A DNA stretch of 64,000 bases. It comes from Niebla homalea (Eukaryota > Ascomycota > Lecanoromycetes > Lecanorales > Ramalinaceae). Numbering within the stretch: position 1 is the stretch's first letter; each line of letters starts with the position of its first letter. Positions 55,180 to 64,000 of this stretch are shown here, in pieces. The stretch lies in NCBI GenBank assembly GCA_019925105.1, contig JAHGAU010000026.1, positions 744,001-808,000 of the forward strand, in the 5' to 3' direction. The notes beneath the pieces were generated by a model, which was not told the DNA's origin, made no database searches, and saw only the letters and a list, made by a program, of their open reading frames with translations. Made by a program: the position numbers and the translations under genes.

Positions 55180-55690
55180 ATCTTCGGCGGAAGCGTCGAA
55201 GCGAAGGATGAACCTAATTCACATGGTCATGCTTAATAAGTGCACGAGGGGCATAGCATTGTCCCTGGGTGAAATATCGAACGTGGAATTACACAATTCA
55301 TTTACGGAACATGTCCGTAATATCGTGCAGTCTTCGTCGGAGCGACACGGCAACCCTTTGAGACATAGCGCCCACGCACCGGAAGTGTTTGGGAACTATC
55401 GAATCAGTTTGAGTGGGCTTCCCGTGTTGCAGCAGTGGACTGTAGAGGGATTGCCGAAAAAAGATCCACTTGGGCGATATGTAGGGCAGGTCCAGTTGAG
55501 AAGCGAACGTGCTTCATAGACGAACAATTGCAGGCGAAAATTCGTCTGCAGGCTGGTATGACAGTCAACATGCAGACTGTCAGGCGCCAGTGAGTGCGCG
55601 CGTTGCCTCATAGTAATCATGGCGGAAGGCCCGGTGTGAATGTCAGGTCTGCCAGGTTTGCCATTTGAGGAAAAAGATGGTGGTGTTCGC

Positions 55691-55732
55691 GTCGTTCAGC
55701 TTTCGTTCAGCTTCCGTTCAGCTTCAGTTCAG
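55691..55732. repeat. Short tandem repeat with CGTTCAGCTT core
   Basis: About three and a half imperfect copies of an 11-12-bp unit in the alpha-glucosidase/MFS intergenic region. No function is inferred. Confidence 0.75.
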
Positions 55733-56831
55733 ATTACACCGAGGCGTCATTTATCACTGGACCTTGAGACTAGTCAAGAGCTGGTTAGCGCGACCTGCAC
55801 TAATTCTCGTCCTCATAACCTCTAGACCTCTCTCCTTCGCTTTCCTGAACTTCATTTGCATCGTTGCGCCGCTCTTCTCACGCACAGCATTGCCCACATA
55901 AAGCCAGATCGTCTCAATGTAAGCCTTGCGATTTAGATGAGCCTATAGAAATGAACACGACGAGCACATGACTACGATTAACTACTGACATGATAGCCTA
56001 ATGGGGAGGAAGTACGGAATAATGAGCTGACAAGCAGCCAGCCACGCTTCTTGACAGCTGGCCAATCGTATTGGACACATCAATATGTATGCAATTGACC
56101 GTGTCTCCGGTCCCTAATGTTTGGTACGCCGCGTGCTCAAGGACACGTGAGGACGCTGCTGCTAGAAGTCGCTAAACTCTCTATGTTTGCAAATATGTGT
56201 AGGTATATCTTTATATTTAGTCCACGCATGAAAAAAGTAGATTGTGCTTTGAGGCATCGGAAAAACCAAGCTTCCTTTCAAGTTCTTCTGGCCGTGCCAG
56301 AGATTGTCACATTGGAGATCGAGCGAGCGCCTGCTGCTATAACATTCTACAGTCGGCTTTCACAATCGAGGGCAGGATGGCTTCTCGGTGAATGATGCTC
56401 GTTCATTTTGTGACATGATGTACCCATCACAGAGATTGCATGCCGAATGGTTCTTTCGTGTCTGCTTTAGGCAACGACAAGAATTGAATGGTCCTTGGTC
56501 TTACTTCTCGTTCCGTTTGTTGTCACGGTTAGCCGGTTCCACTCCCGTTGGTCACCATTTTGTCGTGATGAAGCGGCACGCAAGCCGAGATCGCTTCATC
56601 ATAGATTGGTCAACCATGGATTGGTCAATAAGACCAATTCATCATATCCACATCTCGCTTGTTTTGCTCATAAAATCCCTCATCTCCCCTCATCTTCCCC
56701 AATCTTCTCCCTCTCTTCCTCACCTACTCAAGTACATCCACCGCCTGTCGTTGAGCCCCCATCGATTTCAAAGCCTTCATTGGAGTACACAGGTCTTCTC
56801 ATCTTACCGAACCCACCAATTGGACTATACA

Positions 56832-58547
56832 ATGGATCTCCAGGGAGGTGACAAGACCTATGTCACCGACAAGTCAATCCACAGTCAGGCTACATCCAAG
56901 AATAGTGGCCTTGATTACTTCGAACCCAACGATCGTGCAGCGGAGAAGCGTCTACTTCGCAAGCTCGACCTACGCGTCGTACCAATCATCGCATTCCTCT
57001 ACATGCTAGCTTTTGTGGATCGCATCAACATTGGTAATGCGCGTATTCAAGGGCTCGAGAAGGACCTCCACATGAAGGGTCAAGACTTCAATATCGCCCT
57101 CATGATATTCTTCATTCCCTATATCCTCTTCGAGGTTCCCAGCAATCTCCTGGTGCGCAAGTTTGCTCCTTCTACTTGGTTGAGCGCCATCATGGTCTTG
57201 TGGGGTAAGCACCTGGCCTCCTTCCTCACACATGCCAAATGGACCGTGCTCATGCGCATGACCAATCAGGGATTGTGACCGTCTGTCAAGGCGTTACAGC
57301 AAGCTTTGCAGGCTTGATCGTATGTCGCTTCTTCCTCGGCGCTTGTGAGGCCGGCTTCTTCCCAGGTAAGATCAAACGAGCACCATCGCTACTCTTCAGG
57401 CTAAGCTGACATCTAACATGGCAGGATGCGCCTATCTCATCGCAATGTACTACCCGCGTCACGAACTCCAATGGCGATTCAGTTTGTTCTTCTGCTCAGC
57501 CATCCTGGCAGGCGCCTTTAGCGGAGTGAGTACACATAGCCCTTGTTTGCATCCATGTACCTGACCTGTCACACTAGCTCCTTGCATACGCAATCTCCAA
57601 CATGGACGGTATCGGTGGATATAGTGGCTGGCGATGGATCTTCATCATTGAAGGGCTTGCTACGATCATCCTGGCAGCCTTCTCCAAGTTGATCATCGTG
57701 GATTGGCCTGAAGATGCCAAGTTCCTGAGTGCAGCTGAGCGCGAGCTTCTCCTTCGTCGACTGCGAATTGACGACATGGGCATTACGATGGATCGTTTCG
57801 ATTCTAAGGCTAGGGTGCGTGCTTTTGGCGATTACAAGATCTACCTTGGGTAAGTATATCTGTTACCTAGCCCGGGGGACCGCCAACTGATGACTGTGCT
57901 ATAGAATCTTGATGTACTTGGGTATCACAAGCATTGGCTACTCCACATCCTTTTTCACGCCCACTATCCTACAGCAGCTTGGCTGGACCTCTATCCACGC
58001 TCAGGTCATGTCGATACCAATCTACATCGTCGCCGCTTTCTTCTCCCTCCTCTCAGCCTACCTTTCGGATCGTCTTCGCCACCGGTTCGGCTTCATCATA
58101 CTGGGGATCTGTATCTGCACAATTGGCTTGATTGTACTCGTGGCGCAGGAGAATGTAAGTATCTCCGGAAAGTACACTGCACTGTACATTGTCATGAGCG
58201 GCGGATACATTTCACAGCCAATCATGCTAGTCTGGCTGGCCAACAATATGGGCGGCCACTACAAGCGCAACGTCAACGCTGCCATGCAGATCGGGTTCGG
58301 TAACATCGGTGGCATCATTGCCTCCAACATCTTCCCTTCCGACGAGGCTCCGAGGTTTATTATTGGATACAGCGTCAATATCGCGCTAATTTGGATGGCT
58401 GCCATGGCCGCGGTCGTCCTGCTTGTGATGATGAAGATGGAAAACGACAAGCGTGATCAAGGCAAACGTGATCACATGTTACAGTTGCCTGAGGATGAGA
58501 GAGACAACCTTGGCGACGATCACCCTCGCTTCAGGTTCGTCTATTAA
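56832..58547 (+). CDS. MFS transporter of the allantoate/nicotinate permease (Dal5-Tna1) family
   Basis: Exons 56832-57204, 57270-57365, 57425-57525, 57578-57849, 57905-58547; 494 residues with about 12 predicted membrane helices. This is the anion:cation symporter branch of the major facilitator superfamily, which imports small organic anions such as allantoate, nicotinate, pantothenate or other carboxylates across the plasma membrane. Typical marks: an N-terminal E-K-R-L-L-R-K-L-D-L-R-V-V-P before helix 1, F-V-D-R-I-N-I-G-N-A-R, F-E-V-P-S-N-L-L after helix 2, R-F-F-L-G-A-C-E-A-G-F-F-P-G-C, and S-G-W-R-W-I-F-I-I-E-G between helices 5 and 6. The ATG at 56832 is chosen because the open upstream frame (to 56388) is unlike the family. 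The actual substrate cannot be told. It is not a sugar porter, so it is not an obvious partner of the divergent alpha-glucosidase. Confidence 0.93.
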
Positions 58548-59149
58548 TCGACATTGAACACCCTTCTTCACATCCCATCTCACATCCCTCAACCCACCCA
58601 CTTCTGAGGCAACACTGTCATGTGTAATGATACTATGAGGGCACAGGAGGCGTTTTTACTGCCATGATGGAAGGTCGAGGGAGAGGTTTGCTTCATTTGA
58701 TTCCCGACAGTATCATATCCACAGGAGGGATATACTGAGCTCAAGCGAGAAATTTGAAACTTTGCAGCCAATTGAAAAAGGTCAAGGGTGTATTACGCTT
58801 ATGTCAGGTGGAAAGCTATATAGCAAGTGGTTGCGTATGAAAGGCTGACAATACTTGTGGAAAGTATGGCGGGCCCGAGCTGGAGAGAGAGAATACAGCA
58901 TCCTTAGCATACGTACTACTATTATACCAACAGATTATTCTCTTTATGACCATCAAACTAAGACCCTCTAAATGCGGAAGTGAGTCAAAGGCATGTGCAC
59001 TATGTGATATGATCTGGTCTGTAACGTCAAAGGCAGTCAATAAAAGCTGGCATCATCCATCAAGCGTGATCCTTTTCGTATTACGTTGTACGACTTACTG
59101 ACACGTGAGGATACTATTTGATAACATCTGCTTCACCAACACATTCACT
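58548..59149. other. Convergent 3' intergenic region
   Basis: Two converging 3' ends (MFS and MpaB-like genes); no gene recognised. Confidence 0.45.
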
Positions 59150-60677
59150 TCACTCCGCCTGGATCCTAACGAACGGACACCCCTCCATTCTTCCCTTGAG
59201 AATTCGCTCCTTCGACTCCTTGGCAAAATCCATCCCCTTACCTCTCATGCTCTTGGGCCCAATGTCTTGAGTGGTGTAGCCAGCTGGGAAATACTTCGCA
59301 CCTTCATCCCCGGGCACAGGCAGCCCCATCAGCCTTGTCAGAAGGGCAAACGGCCCATAGCGGTTCCACAGAGTCGGCTTGATGTACCATGGTGCAGCGT
59401 CCATGAGCCGAAACGGGTACTTGCCGCTCCTGTCAAGCGTTGGGGAGGTGTTCTTCTTGCGAAGAAAGCCCGGACGTGGTGGAAAAAAGTGCCGTAGGCA
59501 GAACTTCCGGACGCCGAATAGAACAGCGACGAGAGCGAAATAGACGCTCGACGGCTTGTCGTACCTGGTCACACATAAGTCAATTCCCCCTTTATCTAGC
59601 AACCAGCCATGAACCGAGTCAACACTCACATCATCGCCGTCCGCAACCGATCATCCATCAAAGCCGTCACCACCTTCCGTCCCGTGCCCTTAGCCCAACT
59701 CGGTACATACCACAGCAAGATCTCTGTGGTCTGCTCCGCGGTTCGATGATTGTCCCCATCCGGCACCATTGCTCTCTTCTCATATCCTTCCGCCCACTCC
59801 TCCATTTCCTCAAGCCAATGCAGGCCGTCCATCCACCCCTCGCCTGCGCTCTTCAAGGCTCCGTCATAGTTGATGTCCATTGCATCGCCCATGGCCTTCC
59901 AAAACGTGCCCAGCGCGCACTTCTCCAGCTCTGTGAGTTGCCGCCACTCGTACCGACCTATCCACCTCACCGGCTCCAGGGCAAACAAGGAGAGCGTGTA
60001 GAGCATATCGTCGTTGCTGATCTTGCCGGAGCGCTGGTATGCCGAATGGATGAAGTTCATCCGCGCAATCGCCTCGATCGCCCTCTCACTCTTGGCTAGA
60101 CGAGAGAAAGACCGAGTCAGCCTTGCACTCCTATAAGTAAAGCCCCAAAGTTGCCAGGCATGTCTTGAGCACATATGTAGCTTTTGCCATGCCCGGCCAA
60201 ACCCCATGGTCCCTTTTCCCCTTTTCACCCCCTGTGGAAACCCTTGCTCAGAGAAATATACGCACGATGGTAGCCTGAGAACTCCGCCACCAGCACCTCT
60301 GTATCCACATACCTCCTCGTCGCCGTCGCCGGATCCGTAAATTGCGTCGTCGCGATCAAGAGCCGCGAAATGGAGGGAATGCCGTAAGTCCGGAAAAGAG
60401 CGAACTGGAGGGCCTTTTGGAAGGTGAAGGGGAACTCGAGCTCGGCGATGGATTGCTGGATGAGGAAGGCATCGTCGAGAGTCATGTGGGAGAAGGATTG
60501 ACGGCTGCTGAGGTGGGGGAAGCGCTGGTGGAGGGCGGTGCGGAGGCGGTGGGCGCGGAGGCTACGGATGAGGAGGATGTAGATGGGGATGGCGGCGAGG
60601 AGGATGGTGGAGGTTTGGGTCGGGATGCGATTTGACCATGGAAGAGTGAGATGAGCGGCTGAGTCTTTGCCAGCCAT
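59150..60677 (-). CDS. MpaB-like membrane oxygenase (DUF2236 family)
   Basis: Exons 60677-60266, 60095-59630, 59564-59150; 430 residues. The family includes MpaB, the ER-bound oxygenase that cleaves the farnesyl chain in mycophenolic acid biosynthesis, and the bacterial latex-clearing protein. The protein starts with a short polar stretch and one membrane helix (about 22-38), as in MpaB. The conserved body reads T-Q-F-T-D then Y-V-D-T-E-V-L-V-A-E-F, A-R-M-N-F-I-H-S-A-Y, I-S-N-D-D-M-L-Y-T-L-S-L-F-A-L-E-P and Y-E-W-R-x-L-T, with conserved His residues likely to bind haem or metal. Intron 1 is longer (170 bp) and its unspliced sequence is frame-compatible in part, but only splicing gives H-P-K-S-E-R-A-I-E-A-I-A-R-M-N. 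The gene stands alone, without biosynthetic neighbours, so the substrate is unknown. Confidence 0.88.
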
Positions 60678-61509
60678 ACTGGTTCGCGGTACACAACGTT
60701 GTAGTCTGCAATTGGTGATTGAGATCTTAAGCGTTGAGCTGTTAGGACGGTCCTATCGAAGGGTTTCACGCTGAGTAGTTGAAGGTCTTACATCGGAGAA
60801 TGCAAGAGGTTATCTCAACGACTGTGGTCCTGCTCATCAAGGATCGCTCAACATGACAAGTTTGCTGCTACTATGAGGCTATATCTGAGGGTTCGAATCC
60901 TAGGGAATCCTTTGGCTTACCCTTGCGGGTCTATCGCTTTATCATAAAAGCACACGCTTTGGCGACACTGACTACAAGTCTTGGCTTGATAGATAACTGC
61001 TCAGGGCTGTTAGTGTGGGCATCCTAGCTATGGTAATAGTTGCTTTGCATCGAATAGTAGGTTTCTCGTCAAAGGAGGTACCCTTGGTACGGTCTCAACC
61101 GTTTGAGATATGTAGTTCAACCCCCCCACCGCACCAGACTGGGCTATTGTGACTACAAGCAATGCTCCACCCTGGTACCCAACTCTATATACATGACCTT
61201 CTCAAAGTCTCCTTTCCATCTCTGCTCTCCGCCCAGTTGTTGTAAGAACGTACCTGGGGCCAGTAGGGCGAACGCTCCTTCCCATAGCCACATGAACGCC
61301 ACGGTTTGTCGGAAAGTTGTAGACGTCAACGTCATTGCTGCTTGTAGCGCCAGTTTCCTTGTAGTAAACGAAGCGCCTTTCCCCTCGTACATGTCGGCCT
61401 TGGAAGCTCCGTCCTCTGACATTATCGCAGCTCATCATCCCTGCTGGGGAAAAACGTGAAGTAAATAGACTATGGAGCAAGAATTGAAGTCTGAGGTCCG
61501 ATGATAATA
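60678..61509. other. Intergenic region
   Basis: Upstream of the MpaB-like gene and downstream of the calcium ATPase gene. An 89-residue minus-strand frame (61153-61422) and a tRNA-like T-loop near 60888 were considered and rejected. Confidence 0.4.
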
Positions 61510-64000
61510 TCACCCTCTTGAGGGGGGCGCGAGTAATGACGGCGGCGGCCTTGGGGTCAGCCCAGGCACCTGGCTGGGCGGTCCTTGCGCCCCATACGTG
61601 TTTCCTGTCGTTACAACAGGGTCGTCCGGGTTCGTCCCAGGATGAATCTCAATGCCATCTTCGCCTTCGAGCTGGGAGCGTCCATCCGATTGGGAATACC
61701 CGACTGTGCCTTCCTCATCCCGCTTCCCTATCGGTGACCAGCCGGCAATGCTCCCAGCTACTACCCCCGCCATGGCCGCTGCAGGACCAAAGGCTGAATT
61801 GGATCTTGAACGGCCCATCCGGCGATAGGTGGCTGACGGCCGAGAGTCAGGCGTCGGTGGTGCTTGATGACTGGTTGTGTCGCTACCGCCAGCTGCTTCT
61901 CCAACAGGAGTCGTTGGTAATGAATTCGTCCGTGAGCGGGAACGCAACGACGCACTACGCGACGACGGCAGCAGCATCTCCCGAGGATGTTGTAACTTAT
62001 AGCGAAGGACTGTCAAACGACCGCCCCGGAGCCGTTTCAAAAATGTCAACTCCTCCCGGATTTCTTCAAGGGCAGGGTTCCACTCGAATTGCCGCTCCAC
62101 ATCAGTGATCATGAGCTTTGGCTTTGCTCTCTTTGCAAACCAAGATGGGATACACCTTCGAATAAGCTCATCCGGGATGAGACGCAACATGATCGCGACT
62201 GGAATGGACAAAAGCCCGAGGATGATCGAATATCCCCACTGTGGCCAATTGAGGGCTCTACATGACAATGCCTTGCCACCAACTTCAACAATGATGATTT
62301 GACCAGCGACGATGATGATTTGTATACCAACGAAAAAGCGATTCCTGAGCACCCCTTCAAATATGTTCAGCTTATTGTCGAGCCGTCGGTTGTTGTACTG
62401 GTTGAAGATTTGCATCCACACGAAAGTGTTGAAGATTAACGTTTGCAACTGTTCCTGCTCTCGGCTGTCCGGGTTTGAAGCATAATGTAGGATTGCAGTC
62501 CCGCCAAAGTTCAGAATCAGCGTTACAACAAGCTGGAAGATCGATTGGCCAATGATCATTTTCCACATGGTAAGAGTTATCAATGGCGCTGATTTGGGCT
62601 CCGGCGGACGATTTAAAATGCTTGGTGTTGGGGGATCAGTCGCAAGCGCGAGAGCAGCAAAGGTATCCATGATCAGGTTCACCCAAAGCAGCTGCACAGC
62701 GGTCAGCACCGAGTTTTCAGAAGGGTCAGCAACGGCAGATATGAAGGTCAACAGCACGGCCGTAATGTTGACCGTGATTTGGAACTGTAGAATCCTTTAG
62801 CTTGGGATCAGGAACTGTCGAGGTTGAACAAATACCTGGAGGAATTTCTTCACCGAATCGTTGACTGCTCTTCCCCACATGATGGCTTTCACGATAGAAG
62901 CAAAGTTGTCGTCCATGAGGATAATCGCTGACGCTTCCTTGGCGACTTCAGTGCCCGCAATGCCCATTGAGAAGCCGACGTCTGCTTCCTTCAAAGCTGG
63001 TGCATCATTGGTTCCGTCCCCAGTGACAGCCACAGTCTCTCCCATCCCGCGTAGGAGCTTGACTAAGAGGCACTTGTCCTTTGGACTCGATCTAGCCAAA
63101 ACCTGTAGCTTGGGAATGGTTTGCAGTTTTTCTTTTTCACTAAGTCTCCGGAATGTAGGTCCTTCCATGACGAGACCACCATCAGTATAAATGCCGCACT
63201 CCTCAGCGATTGCTTTGGCAGTCAGAAGATTATCCCCTGTTACCATGCGAACGAAGACGCCAGCGCCTTGGCAGGCGTGAACGGCATCGGCTACGCCATG
63301 GCGCAACGGATCCTGGATGCCGACGATGCCCAAAAAAGTCATATCCTTGAAGATTTTGTCGAAGACGGCCAGCTTCGGGTCGTCTTCTTGCGTCGATGCT
63401 CCCTTGGGTGGCCATTGCTCGAAATCGCGGTAGATTATACCAATTGTACGCAACGAGCGCGACGCATATGTTTTGATGATCTCACCGAGAGCCTCAATAT
63501 TCTCATGCGTAAGGTTCGATCCCGACACTTCTTTGGCTGGATCTCGGACGATTTTCGAACATTTAGCCAGTAGGATCTCCGACGCGCCTTTCACCAGAAG
63601 TCGATACCCCTTTTCTCCCACTTTAACGACAGCTGCCATGCATTTACGACCTGAGTCGAAAGGGATCATTTGGACAACGTCGGCTTTGACCCTCTCTTCG
63701 TTAACGGAAGCCATATCAAGGTGATCGCGTGCAAAGCTGAGCAAAGCAGTCTCTGTTTTGGATCCAACGAAAGACGTTTGCCCTCCATCTTCCTCTCCTT
63801 CGAATGCAGTTGAGTTGACAGCTATCGACTGCTTCAGAAGGTCTCTGACCTCAACAGCAATCGATGACACAAGATCATCCACTGACGTGTCCGTTCCGGC
63901 CAAATCTCCCAGTAGCCCTTTCCCTTTCGTTGGCGAGTCTGGTGAGCTTGACGCTGACGTGTCAGGGCTTTTCTTTTCTCCAAATCGCATGGATGCACCG
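61510..64000 (-). CDS. PMCA-type P-type Ca2+-ATPase (Pmc1-like), 5' end outside the window
   Basis: Calcium pump of the P2B type, expected on the vacuolar or plasma membrane. The visible exons are 64000-62836 and 62784-61510, split by a 51-bp intron; about 813 C-terminal residues are seen. The frame enters from the right edge with G-A-S-M-R-F-G, which in this family directly follows the phosphorylation loop, so the catalytic D-K-T-G-T lies just outside. Present: nucleotide-binding K-G-A-S-E-I-L, the hinge T-G-D-G-T-N-D-A-P-A-L-K-E-A-D-V-G, G-I-A-G-T-E-V-A-K-E-A-S, and membrane helices M5-M10. The C-terminal 180 residues after the last helix are Ser/Pro/Arg/Gly-rich, with R-S-R-S-R runs that could be phosphorylated. 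The internal ATG at 63990 is not the real start. Confidence 0.93.

Larger units (their letters stand above)
54926..56831. other. 1.9-kb divergent upstream region, alpha-glucosidase / MFS transporter
   Basis: No gene recognised; frames at 55157-55519 and 56117-56395 have no known domain. Contains the CreA-like cluster and an 11-bp-type tandem repeat, listed separately. Confidence 0.45.

Noticed and set aside
54926..56831. Possible maltose-utilisation cluster (alpha-glucosidase plus divergent transporter)
   Set aside because: The transporter belongs to the Dal5/Tna1 anion symporter branch, not to sugar porters, and no MAL-type regulator is nearby.
60885..60902. T-loop-like GGTTCGAATCC
   Set aside because: The T-stem does not pair beyond three bases and no A-box lies at the right distance.
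61153..61422. 89-residue minus-strand frame downstream of the calcium ATPase
   Set aside because: No family resemblance; overlaps another open frame (61202-61513) and may be 3' UTR.

Overview
The window is nuclear DNA of a filamentous ascomycete (Pezizomycotina; a Dothideomycete is my guess, not proven). The grounds are dense genes on both strands, many short GT-AG introns (mostly 42-120 bp, often with a CTRAC-type branch site 10-30 bp before the acceptor), fungal-only families (Zn2Cys6 regulators, an MpaB-type oxygenase, fungal CIA30, Sgm1) and otherwise conserved eukaryotic housekeeping genes. I see no bacterial operon, CRISPR array, intact transposon or confident tRNA/rRNA gene. The exon structures below were assembled by hand from reading frames, splice signals and recalled family sequence.

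Layout. 1-2136 is gene-poor. 2-12 kb: C2H2 factor, splicing factor clf1, a small secreted protein, B-type cyclin, mitochondrial ribosomal protein uL2m. 12-18 kb: a Zn2Cys6 regulator and ORC1. 18-27 kb: prp46, nas6, a TMF/Sgm1 golgin, a Nit2 amidase and a charged coiled-coil protein. 27-29.7 kb has no convincing gene. 29.7-36.2 kb: a small DUF2314-like protein, a JmjC protein, a Baeyer-Villiger-type monooxygenase, a CIA30 protein and an RG-rich/coiled-coil protein. 37-46 kb: a second Zn2Cys6 regulator ending in a 12-bp tandem repeat, CK2 beta, MED19 and a bHLH factor. 46-50 kb: complex I subunit ESSS and two neighbouring cysteine-rich surface proteins that share a cysteine module. 50-64 kb: mitochondrial prolyl-tRNA synthetase, a GH13 alpha-glucosidase, a Dal5-type MFS transporter, an MpaB-like oxygenase, and the C-terminal two thirds of a PMCA-type calcium ATPase cut by the right edge.

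How the genes relate. This is mostly a housekeeping region, not a pathway cluster. Four genes serve mitochondria (uL2m, CIA30, ESSS, ProRS). Two encode partners in the Prp19-associated spliceosomal complex (Clf1, Prp46). Three concern the cell cycle or replication (cyclin B, ORC1, CK2 beta); ORC1 has two MluI cell-cycle boxes just upstream. The alpha-glucosidase has a cluster of CreA-like sites in its upstream region. Convergent pairs are tightly packed, in one case with only 2 bp between stop codons.

No clearly new multi-gene system was found. The best leads are the paired cysteine-module proteins, the repeat that overlaps a stop codon, the remodelled CK2 beta, and several uncharacterised single genes.
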